A stretch of 27,175 bases of DNA, from positions 1-27,175 of the forward strand of contig JAESSL010000331.1 of the NCBI GenBank assembly GCA_016764135.1, written 5' to 3'. The position numbers and the translations under genes were made by a program. The stretch comes from Alphaproteobacteria bacterium. Its GTDB lineage: Bacteria > Pseudomonadota > Alphaproteobacteria > UBA8366 > GCA-2717185. This document shows, piece after piece, positions 14,857-23,636 of this stretch; the stretch's first letter is position 1, and every line of letters begins with the position of its first letter. Below the pieces are notes generated by a model that worked only from the letters and a program-made list of their open reading frames with translations, ran no database searches and was not told the DNA's origin.

Positions 14857-15105
14857 TCAACTATTGGCGGCCTGGTCTTTTCCAGCCGTCGTCGGGTCGC
14901 TTTTCAAGCGCTCCGCGTCATCGGATGCGATAGATTGGGTCGCCGTTGAATCGTCGGGAGTCCCCTCGTCTTTGATATTTTTCTTGAATGACTTCAGCCC
15001 TTTGCCAAAGTCGCCCATCAAGCCGGAAATTTTACCTTTCCCGCCAAACAATACCAAAACGACGACAAGCACGATTACCCAATGCCAGATACTAAATGCG
15101 CCCAT
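14857..15105 (-). CDS. tatA: Sec-independent protein translocase subunit TatA
   Basis: TatA polymerises to form the Tat pore. The 82-residue product starts MGAFSIWHW with an N-terminal membrane helix (about 6-20), the FGG hinge, the amphipathic helix (MGDFGKGLKSFKKNIKDE), and a polar tail. ATG 15105 is chosen because TatA characteristically begins at MGxFSIWHW; an in-frame start at 15135 would add ten charged residues before the helix. It is the first gene of tatA-tatB-tatC, with 129 nt upstream of it. Confidence 0.95.
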   Translation of the reverse strand: MGAFSIWHWVIVLVVVLVLFGGKGKISGLMGDFGKGLKSFKKNIKDEGTPDDSTATQSIASDDAERLKSDPTTAGKDQAANS

Positions 15106-15234
15106 GTTCTCTAACCTTTCGTTCTTTTCCGTCACAGTAATTCATGACGGCGCCGAATTGATACGATAATCGCAGATACCGTGAAAATCCGCAATACAGA
15201 GTAAACCGGCTCACATCGTGATGTGTATAGGGCC
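15106..15234 (-). promoter_or_regulatory. tatABC upstream region with candidate promoter and leader hairpin
   Basis: Between the ABC ATPase stop and tatA, the minus strand shows TTGCGG (15189-15194), 17 nt, then GATTAT (15166-15171), a modest sigma70-like match. Downstream, CCGTCA/TGACGG (15129-15150) is a 6-bp inverted repeat in the leader. An imperfect palindrome (CACATC-AC-GATGTG) lies nearer the upstream stop. This is the widest gap in the long minus-strand run, consistent with an internal promoter. Confidence 0.35.
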
Positions 15235-16317
15235 TTAATCTGAAAACACAAAGGCCTGACTTCGGTCTAACGCAATGGACAATGTCGTATTTTCAGGCGG
15301 CAGGAATCGCCCGGGCATCCTTGAATGCAGATGTACGTCCTGCCCGTTTTCCTGATGGAGGCATAAATGTATCAGACTTGTCCTCCCGAGCATCCGCGCG
15401 GCCAAGACAGTTGCGGAAAAATGTCCCTCTGCGTCATCGCCGGAAGCGCTCAGCCGCAGGGCTTCAGGGCGAATAAGAACCTGAACGCTCTCCCCGTCCC
15501 GAAGGTCCGGGGCCTGTATTTCTCCAACCGGAGTTAACACGGATCCATTGTTTACAACGCCGCTTAATCGATTTACTTCGCCAAAAATTTCCGCAACGAA
15601 GGCAGTTTTCGGTTCGCAGTATAAACTCACGGGCGTGCCGGTCTGGACCGCCTTCCCCGCCGACATCACGACGATCTTGTCGGACATAAACATGGCTTCT
15701 TCCGCGTCATGAGTAACCATCAACGTCGCGGCGCCCGTGGCTTTCAATATATGCAGGGTCTCATCGCGAATTTTATCGCGCATACGGGCGTCGAGACCAG
15801 AAAACGGTTCGTCCAGCAACACCAGTCCGGGGTTTGGCGCCAGTGCGCGGGCCAACGCGATGCGTTGCTGCTGTCCGCCGGATAATTCATGGGGAAACCG
15901 CTTTGCAAACGCCGACATCTCCACCGAATCGAGAACTTCAGACACCCGTTTTCCAACAGAGGCAACATCGCTCCCCTTCAGACCAAAAGCGATGTTTTTG
16001 GCAACGGTGAGGTGTGGAAACAACGCGTAATCCTGAAAGAGAAACCCGACATTACGTCGTTCAGGCGGCGTGCTGCCGGATGCATTGGCGATCACGCGCC
16101 CGTTCAAGAACACCTCACCTTGTTGAAGCGTTTCCAGACCAGCCGCGATGCGAAGCGCCGTGGTTTTACCGCAACCTGATGGTCCGAGAAGGCTGACGAC
16201 TTCGCCGCGTTTGATCGATAAATCAAAACCGGCGAGCGCGGCGACGCCGCTAAACTTGTGATAGACGCCCTTTATCTCCAATGCGGAGATCAGCGCATTG
16301 TCGGGAATGGCGTTCAT
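15235..16317 (-). CDS. ABC transporter ATP-binding protein, FbpC/PotA type
   Basis: This ATPase subunit (360 aa) belongs to an importer of the iron(III)/spermidine/putrescine group (CUT1/MalK-like). Seen: Walker A GPSGCGKT (45-52), Q-loop FLFQDYALFPHLTV, signature LSGGQQQ (145-151), Walker B LVLLDEP, switch His in VTHD (His203), and a C-terminal TOBE-like region (about 245-360). No permease or binding protein is nearby, so substrate cannot be assigned; PxERRxVGFLFQDYALFPH is often seen in FbpC-type ATPases. It sits between scpB (39-nt gap) and tatA, a junction usually without an ABC gene in relatives, so it may be a later arrival. Confidence 0.93.
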   Translation of the reverse strand: MNAIPDNALISALEIKGVYHKFSGVAALAGFDLSIKRGEVVSLLGPSGCGKTTALRIAAGLETLQQGEVFLNGRVIANASGSTPPERRNVGFLFQDYALFPHLTVAKNIAFGLKGSDVASVGKRVSEVLDSVEMSAFAKRFPHELSGGQQQRIALARALAPNPGLVLLDEPFSGLDARMRDKIRDETLHILKATGAATLMVTHDAEEAMFMSDKIVVMSAGKAVQTGTPVSLYCEPKTAFVAEIFGEVNRLSGVVNNGSVLTPVGEIQAPDLRDGESVQVLIRPEALRLSASGDDAEGHFSATVLAARMLGRTSLIHLCLHQENGQDVHLHSRMPGRFLPPENTTLSIALDRSQAFVFSD

Positions 16318-16356
16318 TGTCCGGTATTTCTACAGATAAATAAAAAATCAGCGCGA

Positions 16357-16998
16357 CTAATCATCAAGTGCAATCGCTTCATCGGGTTCCACCGCTTCAT
16401 ACGGCTCGTTGTCCTCTTCATGGCCCTCTTGTTGCCCCTCAGTGTCCATGGGGGGGTTCCAAAGTTGCCGTTTGTCCAGTAATCCCGCCGCTTTCAGTTC
16501 CCCAACTCCCGGCAGCGAACTCAATGACTCCAGCCCGAAATGATCGAGAAAAGAATCCGATGTGCCCCAGGTGATCGGTTTGCCCGGAACCTGCCGTCGA
16601 CCGCGTGGTCTGATCCAACCTGCCTCGAGCAGAATATCCAGCGTTCCCCGGCTCAAGGAAACACCGCGAATCTCCTCGATTTCCGCTCTGGTGACCGGTT
16701 GGTGATAGGCGATAATCGCAAGGGTTTCGATCCCCGCACGCGACATTTTCCGTACGATAATGCGCTCTAATTCCATATATTGCGCAAGGTCCGGCGCAGT
16801 CCTGAACGCCCAGCCGATGCCGACCGGGGTCAAATGGACGCCTCGATTGGCGAATTGCGCCTTCAATTCATCGAGCAAGCCCGCGATATCCACCCCTTCC
16901 GGGAGCCGCAACGCCAGATCCTTTTCACTCAAAGGCTCTCGCGAGGCGAACAACATCGCTTCGATAATTCTCAGTAATTCAAACCGTTCAATCATCAT
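16357..16998 (-). CDS. scpB: Segregation and condensation protein B
   Basis: ScpB is a winged-helix partner that binds ScpA and Smc in the condensin complex. The product (about 213 aa) shows the two winged-helix domains, with LRIIEAMLFASREPLSEKDL, RIGIETLAIIAYHQPVTRAEIEEIRGVS-type sequence (IETLAIIAYHQPVTRAEIEE), and TSDSFLDHFGLESLSSLPG. A long acidic tail rich in Glu/Asp follows. The start is ATG 16998, inside the end of scpA (overlap of 11 nt), which indicates coupling; a start at 17034 would add 12 unusual residues. Confidence is high for family and moderate for the exact start. Confidence 0.95.
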   Translation of the reverse strand: MMIERFELLRIIEAMLFASREPLSEKDLALRLPEGVDIAGLLDELKAQFANRGVHLTPVGIGWAFRTAPDLAQYMELERIIVRKMSRAGIETLAIIAYHQPVTRAEIEEIRGVSLSRGTLDILLEAGWIRPRGRRQVPGKPITWGTSDSFLDHFGLESLSSLPGVGELKAAGLLDKRQLWNPPMDTEGQQEGHEEDNEPYEAVEPDEAIALDD

Positions 16999-17797
16999 TC
17001 CCGGCCATATTGTCCCGAACGAAAATTGGTCCAAACGTCGTTGATTGCCGTAACGTCAATTTACCTTGCTTGGCTAATTCCAAGGACGCCGCAAAAGTGG
17101 ACGCGATGGCGGAGCGAAAAACCAACGGATTTTTAATGCCTTCGGGCAGAAATTCCGTCAATATTGTCCAATCCGGAACGTCGCCCAGAATTATCCGCAG
17201 CCGCACCAGCGCATCTTCCATTGAAAACAGGTTGGGAGGCGCAATTTGAAGCACTGACGCATCCGCTCGATGTTTGCTATCCGCATATGCGCTGAGTAAA
17301 TCGTAGAGTGTGGCGTTAAACGCGCTCGTACGCTTGATCGTGAACGGCTCAGGCTCGCCGCGTGGAAAAAATGCCTGACCCAACCGTGGCATTTCCATCA
17401 ACAGTCGGCCTTTGACCTGCATGGATTCCAAACGTTGCATCTGAAAAGCCAGTCGGGCAGCCAGTTCGGCGCCGGTCGGCTCATCGGGGTTGTCCGAGGA
17501 CGGCAGCAAGAGACGCGACTTCAGATAAGCCAACCACGCGGCCATGACCAGATAGTCGGCGGCGATTTCAAGTTGGAGTTTTTTCGCCCGTTCGATAAAC
17601 GAAATATATTGCTCCGCCAGCGCCAGAATGGAAATTTTCGTGATATCAACCTTCTGGTCGCGCGCCAGCGACAAGAGAACGTCGATAGGTCCTTCATACC
17701 CTTCGAGATTGAGTTGCAGAAGGTTGTCGGACGCCACGTCTCTCGGTTCATCCTCTTCAAAATCAGAGGACGATCTTTGGATGTTTTCCGTATCCAT
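16988..17797 (-). CDS. scpA: Segregation and condensation protein A
   Basis: ScpA is the kleisin subunit that bridges Smc heads in bacterial condensin. It shows the diagnostic LEGYEGPIDVLLSLARDQKV (about 31-50 from ATG 17797), ISILALAEQYISFIE, AADYLVMAAWLAYLKSRLLLP, and a C-terminal winged-helix with FLPEGIKNPLVFRSAIASTF. ATG 17797 gives a 10-nt gap after the M50 gene; ATG 17839 would overlap that gene by 32 nt and add a basic 14-residue segment. Neither has a clear Shine-Dalgarno, so the start is uncertain. It overlaps scpB, as usual for this pair. Confidence 0.95.
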   Translation of the reverse strand: MDTENIQRSSSDFEEDEPRDVASDNLLQLNLEGYEGPIDVLLSLARDQKVDITKISILALAEQYISFIERAKKLQLEIAADYLVMAAWLAYLKSRLLLPSSDNPDEPTGAELAARLAFQMQRLESMQVKGRLLMEMPRLGQAFFPRGEPEPFTIKRTSAFNATLYDLLSAYADSKHRADASVLQIAPPNLFSMEDALVRLRIILGDVPDWTILTEFLPEGIKNPLVFRSAIASTFAASLELAKQGKLTLRQSTTFGPIFVRDNMAGNDD

Positions 17798-17807
17798 GAT
17801 CACAAGT

Positions 17808-18500
17808 CTAGATGACCCCCGCCGCTTGCGCGATGACATTCGATAAAAATTGAACTGGAGCGCCTACAAGCCAAGGGAAGACATTCAAATTGACGCCGAT
17901 CAGGTCACCAACAAATGGCAAACCAAAAAGCACGCCGATCAAAATGAAAATGCCATATCGCTCCAACCGCGCCAAAGGTATTGCGAGCACCCTCGGAAGA
18001 AGACCAATGGCGACGCGTCCGCCATCCAGAGGGGGAATTGGCGCCATGTTAAACACCGCCAGGACAATATTGATCGTCAGGGCGTTTGCGAGATTTTCAG
18101 CCACCCAGAAATTAAAGGGGGCCGGAATGAACTGCACCAGATGAAACATAAGCGCCGCGATATAGGCGATGATGAGGTTGGACGCGGGCCCCGCCGCCGC
18201 GACCAACACCATCCCGCGTTTCATATCGCGCAAACGCCGGATATCGACCGGGACGGGTTTCGCCCATCCAAACAAAAATGGCGCGCCGCTTAATAGCAAC
18301 ATGCCGGGTAAAACAACGGTTCCAAAAGAATCGATGTGCTTTAAGGGGTTAAACGTAACGCGGCCCAAGGATTTGGCCGTATTATCGCCCAACTTCCAGG
18401 CGACCCACCCATGCGCGGCTTCGTGAAGCGTAATCGCCAGCAGGACAGGTAGTATCCACACCGACGCGATATAAAGGGTTTGCGGCATATTATCGAACAC
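17808..18500 (-). CDS. Site-2 protease family (M50) membrane metalloprotease
   Basis: This is a 230-residue polytopic protein with the zinc site HEAAH (about 26-30) in a membrane helix and the third-ligand motif NMAPIPPLDGG (about 151-161, Asp159). That is the minimal SpoIVFB/S2P-like intramembrane protease without a PDZ domain (unlike RseP). The start is GTG at 18500, one nt after the nagZ TAA; an internal ATG at 18488 is an alternative. The substrate is unknown. It lies between nagZ and scpA, and so is co-transcribed with division and segregation genes. Confidence 0.93.
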   Translation of the reverse strand: MFDNMPQTLYIASVWILPVLLAITLHEAAHGWVAWKLGDNTAKSLGRVTFNPLKHIDSFGTVVLPGMLLLSGAPFLFGWAKPVPVDIRRLRDMKRGMVLVAAAGPASNLIIAYIAALMFHLVQFIPAPFNFWVAENLANALTINIVLAVFNMAPIPPLDGGRVAIGLLPRVLAIPLARLERYGIFILIGVLFGLPFVGDLIGVNLNVFPWLVGAPVQFLSNVIAQAAGVI

Positions 18501-18501
18501 G

Positions 18502-19542
18502 TTACGCGGCGCCTTTCAGCAAAGTTTCCAATTTTTCCAACGCTTCGGCGCGGTTAAAGTCATCCGGTTTTGACAGGAACCTCTGCGCAGAGTCCAGCCG
18601 CGCCATCGCCTCAAGCGTCATTCGCCCACAGGCCGAGGCGACATCCACCATTTCCGCCATGTCTCCGTTACAATGAAGCGCTACGTCGCATCCTGCGTCG
18701 ATAGCCCCCCTCGCCCGCTCTTCCATCACGCCTTTCAGCGCTTTCATGGATAAATCGTCGCTCATGAGCAGGCCGTCGAAACCAATATCATCTCGCACAA
18801 TCGTTTGCAGGACGGTTCTGGACACCGTTGCGGGATACCGCGCATCGATATCGCTGTAAATGACATGCGCCGTCATCGCCATAGGTGCGTCCGCATAGGC
18901 GCGAAACGCCGCAAAATCTGTCTGTCGTAATGCTTCCATAGACGTATCAACCACTGGCAATTCAACGTGACTATCCGCGCCTGCGCGTCCGTGACCCGGA
19001 ATATGCTTGATGATTGGAAGCACGCCGCCGCGCATCAATCCTGCGCTCACAACGCGGCCCAGACGAGCGACAATCGCCGCATCGTCGCTGTAAGCGCGGT
19101 CGCCAATAATATCATGCGCGCCCTCGCGGCGGACATCCAGCACCGGGGCGCAGTCGACATTGAAACCCAGCGGGGCCAATTCATCCGCAATCAAGCGCCC
19201 CACCAAATCCGCGGCGTTCTCGCCTTCTGTTTTATTTTGTTGATACAACGCGCCAATTCTCTGCGCCGATGGATAGGCGCTCCAGTACGGCGGTCGCAAA
19301 CGCGCGACCCGACCACCTTCCTGATCGACTAAAATGAGCGGATTCGGTGACGTGACGCAGGATTTTAACGCCGCGACCAAGGATGTGACTTGCTCCGGCG
19401 TCTCGATATTACGACCGAAGAGGATAAAACCGACAGGTTGGCATTCCGTGAAAAAACGACGCTCATCCACGCTCAGAGATAGGCCGGAACACCCGAAAAT
19501 CGCCGCCGTCGACGCGTTTACGTTCAAACCGACTTCGTTCAT
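18502..19542 (-). CDS. nagZ: Beta-N-acetylhexosaminidase
   Basis: NagZ is a family GH3 enzyme that removes GlcNAc from anhydro-muropeptides during peptidoglycan recycling in the cytoplasm. The 346-residue product has FGCSGLSLSVDERRFF at the N-terminus, ILVDQEGGRVARL, LPIIKHIPGHGRAGADSH (the GH3 KHFPGHG-like acid/base loop), and the nucleophile motif LLMSDDLSMKAL. ATG 19542 is 13 nt after the SPOR stop and fits the family; the longer TTG start at 19572 would overlap it. It is followed immediately by the M50 gene (1-nt gap). Confidence 0.96.
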   Translation of the reverse strand: MNEVGLNVNASTAAIFGCSGLSLSVDERRFFTECQPVGFILFGRNIETPEQVTSLVAALKSCVTSPNPLILVDQEGGRVARLRPPYWSAYPSAQRIGALYQQNKTEGENAADLVGRLIADELAPLGFNVDCAPVLDVRREGAHDIIGDRAYSDDAAIVARLGRVVSAGLMRGGVLPIIKHIPGHGRAGADSHVELPVVDTSMEALRQTDFAAFRAYADAPMAMTAHVIYSDIDARYPATVSRTVLQTIVRDDIGFDGLLMSDDLSMKALKGVMEERARGAIDAGCDVALHCNGDMAEMVDVASACGRMTLEAMARLDSAQRFLSKPDDFNRAEALEKLETLLKGAA

Positions 19543-19555
19543 TTTGGCCCGGCGT

Positions 19556-20545
19556 TTACGGTCGAATGACAAGACATGGGACTTTGGCCTGTTTTAACTG
19601 GGCGCATTTTCGCAATGCCGCTGCGCGGGTCTTGAACGGACCGGTTTGAACCCGAAAAAAATCGCCGCGGCCGGGAATGGTTTTCTCTGCGACAAACAAT
19701 GTCATGCCGCGAAATAGCGAATTGTGCCTTTTTAAATTTATGTTCCAGGCGCGCTGCGCTGCCTCGGCGGTGCGCAGGGAGGCGATCTGGACCATATATG
19801 CGCCAGGCGGCGGTGAACTTGCGCTCGCCGTACGTTTTGCCGTGCGTTTCGCGGCTGGTTTAGGCGTAACCACGGCAACAGTCGCTTTCGCCACGGGTTT
19901 CTGAGGCGCGCGGATGACCGGCGCAGAAGACGGAGATGACTTGACGGCCTCGACCACTTTTGGCGGCGCCGGACGCGCGATGTCGGCTTTCTTCACAACT
20001 TTGGCCGGCGTTTCTTTTTTTACCGTCGTAGTTTTAGCGCGCTTGGAAACAGGCGGCGACGGAATAGCAGGAGCTGGTTTGGGTGCTGGCGTCGGTTCAA
20101 CGGACGCAACGCGTTTTCCGGTAATCGAAGGCGGCGGCGGCACCATAAGGGTCGGCGGTGCTGGCGGTGATTCCAAATTCGGAGACGCAACCGGCGGCGT
20201 CATTGGAGGTTCCGGCTGCGGCGCAAGGCGTTCTATTTTGTTCGATACCGGCGTTTTATCGACCAGACTGTACACTTGTTTTTTTCGATGCGGTACATTT
20301 TCACCGCCGGGACTTTCCGGTGCAATTTTGCTGGGCCCATCGGTCTTCAAAACAGGCGCCGCAAATTCACTGCCCTCACGAATACCCGTATTGTAGGCGT
20401 ACCAGGTAATTCCTGCGAACGCCGCCAGCGCTATGACCGCACCGCCAATGGGCGCATAACGCAACGCGGACTTTCCAGTCGGCGCCGTCTCCTCCTGGTC
20501 AATCGCCTCGAGTTCTGATTCGATCGGATCGCCACTTTTGGTCAT
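19556..20545 (-). CDS. SPOR-domain membrane protein
   Basis: SPOR domains bind denuded peptidoglycan at division sites. The 329-residue product has a short cytoplasmic acidic tail, one membrane helix (YAPIGGAVIALAAFAGITWYA, about 30-50), a long Pro/Ala/Lys-rich periplasmic linker (about 75-245) and a C-terminal SPOR repeat (GAYMVQIASLRTAEAAQRAW through VQTGPFKTRAAALRKCAQL). The linker is low complexity and likely extended. The ATG overlaps the argS stop by one nt (TGATG), and nagZ follows, a usual alphaproteobacterial order. Confidence 0.93.
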   Translation of the reverse strand: MTKSGDPIESELEAIDQEETAPTGKSALRYAPIGGAVIALAAFAGITWYAYNTGIREGSEFAAPVLKTDGPSKIAPESPGGENVPHRKKQVYSLVDKTPVSNKIERLAPQPEPPMTPPVASPNLESPPAPPTLMVPPPPSITGKRVASVEPTPAPKPAPAIPSPPVSKRAKTTTVKKETPAKVVKKADIARPAPPKVVEAVKSSPSSAPVIRAPQKPVAKATVAVVTPKPAAKRTAKRTASASSPPPGAYMVQIASLRTAEAAQRAWNINLKRHNSLFRGMTLFVAEKTIPGRGDFFRVQTGPFKTRAAALRKCAQLKQAKVPCLVIRP

Positions 20546-22299
20546 CAGCGTAATTCCTCGACGGGTTCGACCCCCAGAATATTCAACCCCGATTCAAGAA
20601 CAATTTGCACCGCGCGAACAAGTGCCATACGCGCCCGCGTCTGTGTTTCATCGTTGTCGATGATAAACCGCAGCGTCGGCTGCTCTTTACCTTTGGTCCA
20701 GAGACCGTGAAATTCAGCCGCCAGCTCCTGAAGATAATACGCGATTCGGTGGGGTTCATGCGCTAAAGCAGCGGCTTCCACAGTGCGCGGCCACGCCGCC
20801 AGCACTTTCAACAAGGCGAATTCAGCTGAATCTTCAAGTACCGATAAATCCGCATTCGAAAGACTGGCTCGATCTGTTTCTATATCCGAAAACGTATCAC
20901 CCACCAGACGCATCGCCGAATGACATCGCGCATGTGCGTATTGCACGTAAAACACGGGGTTTTCTCGGGATTGATCCGTCACTTTCGTCAAGTCGAAATC
21001 AAGCGGCGCATCATTGCTGCGCGTCAGCATGATAAAGCGGACGACGTCCTTGCCAACCGCATCGACCAGGTCGCTCAGGGTAACAAACGTACCCGAACGT
21101 TTCGACATTTTTACCGGTTCGCCTTTATCCAGAAGCTTCACGATCTGGCATATTTTGACATCAAGCTCGGCGGCGCCATTGGTGACGGCGTTTGTCGCGG
21201 CTTTCATCCGTTTGACATACCCGCCGTGATCCGCGCCCCAAACGTCGATCTGCGTTTTGAAGCCACGGTCGTATTTATCAAGGTGATAGGCGATGTCCGA
21301 CGCGAAATAGGTCCAGCTTCCATCCGACTTCCGCAACGGCCGGTCAACATCGTCGCCAAAATCGGTCGCCCGAAACAGCTCTTGTTCCCGCGCCTCCCAA
21401 TCATCCGGTGTTTTGCCTTTTGGCGGCTCCAGAACGCCTTGATAGATCAAACCACGATCTGCAAGCGTGGCGTGCGCCGTCTCTACTTTTCCGCTATCGA
21501 CGAGCGACTGCTCCGACACGAAGACTTTTTGATGAACGCCAAGCGCACCCAAATCCTTGCGAATAAGCTTCATCATAGCGTCGACGGTAAAGCGTCGAAT
21601 GACGGGCAGCCATTCTTCCTCGGGCGCCTTTAACCATTTATCGCCAAATTCATCCACCAGCGCCTTTCCGACAGGGATCATATAATCCCCAGGATACAAA
21701 CCGCTTGGAATCGCGCCAATGTCTTCGCCCTGCGCCTCGCGATAGCGAAGATGCGCGGAGCGCGCGAGCACATCCACCTGCGATCCTGCATCGTTGACGT
21801 AATATTCGCGCGCGACGTCAAATCCGACCTTCTCCAGTAAAGACGCTAGAACATCGCCAAACACGGTTCCTCGCGCATGGCCGATATGAAGTGGCCCGGT
21901 TGGATTGGCCGACACGTATTCGACGTTTATCTTTTCGCCCGCGCCCCTTTTGGACTCACCGTAACTCGACCCGGTCGCAAGGATTTCACTCAGAATTTCA
22001 CGCCATGCCGACGGCGCCAGACGGATATTGATAAATCCCGGCCCGGCAATATCGGCGCTTTCAATCAAGGGATCCGACAACAATCCCTCCTGGATAAGCG
22101 TCGCCAGATCACGGGGCTTCATGCCGGCGGCTTTTGACAACACCATCGCCGCATTCGTGGACATGTCGCCATGGGATGGATCACGGGGCGATTCTACCGT
22201 GACCCTGCCCAACGATAAATCCGTTGGAATACTCCCTGACGCCGCAATTTTGGAAAGGGTTTCGAGGACTATTTCATGAAGTCGAGTATAAATATTCAT
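20545..22299 (-). CDS. argS: Arginyl-tRNA synthetase
   Basis: ArgRS charges tRNA-Arg. The 584-residue class I enzyme shows an N-terminal Add1-like domain, NPTGPLHIGHARGTVFGD (HIGH motif, about 132-149), the KMSKRSG loop (about 392-398), and a C-terminal DALR anticodon-binding domain (FYVQYAHARCHSAMRL onwards, ending GLNILGVEPVEELR). It starts at ATG 22299, overlapping the dgt stop by 4 nt (ATGA), and overlaps the SPOR gene by one nt. Length is normal. Confidence 0.98.
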   Translation of the reverse strand: MNIYTRLHEIVLETLSKIAASGSIPTDLSLGRVTVESPRDPSHGDMSTNAAMVLSKAAGMKPRDLATLIQEGLLSDPLIESADIAGPGFINIRLAPSAWREILSEILATGSSYGESKRGAGEKINVEYVSANPTGPLHIGHARGTVFGDVLASLLEKVGFDVAREYYVNDAGSQVDVLARSAHLRYREAQGEDIGAIPSGLYPGDYMIPVGKALVDEFGDKWLKAPEEEWLPVIRRFTVDAMMKLIRKDLGALGVHQKVFVSEQSLVDSGKVETAHATLADRGLIYQGVLEPPKGKTPDDWEAREQELFRATDFGDDVDRPLRKSDGSWTYFASDIAYHLDKYDRGFKTQIDVWGADHGGYVKRMKAATNAVTNGAAELDVKICQIVKLLDKGEPVKMSKRSGTFVTLSDLVDAVGKDVVRFIMLTRSNDAPLDFDLTKVTDQSRENPVFYVQYAHARCHSAMRLVGDTFSDIETDRASLSNADLSVLEDSAEFALLKVLAAWPRTVEAAALAHEPHRIAYYLQELAAEFHGLWTKGKEQPTLRFIIDNDETQTRARMALVRAVQIVLESGLNILGVEPVEELR

Positions 22300-23480
22300 A
22301 TTGCGCCAGCGTCTGTTTCACTCAGACGTTTCCATTGATTAAGTGCATATTGATCTGTCATGCCCGCAATGTAATCGACGATTACGCGCGCGGTTTTCAC
22401 GGATTGCCCCGGTCCAGCGCGGTCGCGCCACTGCGGCGGTAACCGTTCTGGCCTTTGCATCAACTCTTTGAAAAGAGACCGTACTACTTTTTCGCCTTGT
22501 TCGGTTTCTCGGATAATTGCGCCGTGTCGATACATATTCTTGAGCAGGAACGCCTTCAGCGTGCGCTCCTTTTCGCGCATTGGTTCCGAGAATGCAACAA
22601 TCGCACGGTCGTGATTCCTGATTTCTTCGACATCGCGAATACCCGCTTCAGCGATGCGGCGGATGGTTTCGCTCAGGACATCCTCGATCATGTCGCCAAT
22701 CAACCGACGCACCGCTTCGTGAATAAGCCGGGAGCGTTCAATATCAGGGTATTTCTGTGCGACAAACTCAAATACCGCCGCGACATGCGGCGCTGAAGAA
22801 AGATCCTCGATCGTGAAGACGCCCGCGCGCAGCCCATCGTCCAGGTCATGGTTGCTATAGGCGATGTCATCCGCAATCGCGGCGACTTGCGCTTCGCCGC
22901 CCGGGTATCTGGAAAGCTCCAGATCAAAGGTTTTGTTAAAATCGTGAATTGGCGACGTTACGCCCACCTTGGGGTCCTTTATCGGCCCATTGTGCTTGAC
23001 GATGCCTTCCAGCGTTTCCCAGGACAAGTTAAGTCCGTTGAATTCGGCATAGCGTTGCTCGTTTTCAACCAGAACCCGCAAGGTTTGAGCGTTATGATCA
23101 AACCCGCCATATTGGGCGCTGACGGCGTTTAACGCATGCTCACCAGCATGACCAAAGGGCGGATGCCCGATGTCATGGGCCAGGGCAATAGCCTCCACCA
23201 GATCTTCGTCCAGTCGCAACGCCCGCGCCAGCGAGCGAGCGATCTGGGCGACCTCCAGACTATGCGTCAGACGTGTCCGATAATGATCGCCTTCAGGCGC
23301 GATGAAGACCTGTGTTTTATGCTTCAGGCGGCGGAACGCCGTGGAATGAATAATCCGGTCACGGTCCCGCTGAAATGCGCTACGCCGCAGGCTCTCGGGT
23401 TCAGGGTGCAACCGGCCGCGGGTCTTCTCTGCAAGAGTCGCAAAAGACGCCAAATTCCAGTTTGATGTATTTTTATCCAT
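22296..23480 (-). CDS. dgt: Deoxyguanosinetriphosphate triphosphohydrolase-like HD protein
   Basis: Dgt-type enzymes hydrolyse dNTPs to nucleosides and tripolyphosphate, adjusting dNTP pools. The 394-residue product contains the HD-domain metal residues: RTRLTHSLEVAQIARSLARA, AIALAHDIGHPPFGHAGEHAL (His-Asp), and AIADDIAYSNHDLDDG (third Asp). It also has FRRLKHKTQVF typical of the family. It starts the 15-gene minus-strand run and overlaps argS by 4 nt. The substrate preference of this subfamily (dGTPase-like type 2) cannot be read from sequence. Confidence 0.95.
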   Translation of the reverse strand: MDKNTSNWNLASFATLAEKTRGRLHPEPESLRRSAFQRDRDRIIHSTAFRRLKHKTQVFIAPEGDHYRTRLTHSLEVAQIARSLARALRLDEDLVEAIALAHDIGHPPFGHAGEHALNAVSAQYGGFDHNAQTLRVLVENEQRYAEFNGLNLSWETLEGIVKHNGPIKDPKVGVTSPIHDFNKTFDLELSRYPGGEAQVAAIADDIAYSNHDLDDGLRAGVFTIEDLSSAPHVAAVFEFVAQKYPDIERSRLIHEAVRRLIGDMIEDVLSETIRRIAEAGIRDVEEIRNHDRAIVAFSEPMREKERTLKAFLLKNMYRHGAIIRETEQGEKVVRSLFKELMQRPERLPPQWRDRAGPGQSVKTARVIVDYIAGMTDQYALNQWKRLSETDAGAI

Positions 23481-23636
23481 GTCAGACGCATGTATAGCAA
23501 TCCACTCTTGAGATTGACATAATGCACCTAACGCCTAAATAAGGTATTAGAGATAAGCGCCCTTCTGGCGGGTCGTCATTGCCTTGCCGCCGCTGTACAC
23601 TTCGCTTTTCGACCAACCGAGATATGGAGTATCTGA
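23481..23636. promoter_or_regulatory. Divergent promoter region, dgt run / erpA
   Basis: This 156-nt region must start both the long minus-strand run and erpA. On the plus strand TTGACA (23514-23519) is a perfect -35, with TAAATA 16 nt later as a weak -10; on the minus strand TATACA close to dgt is a possible -10. GGAG lies 8 nt before the erpA ATG. No recognised Fe-S or iron box was found. Confidence 0.45.
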
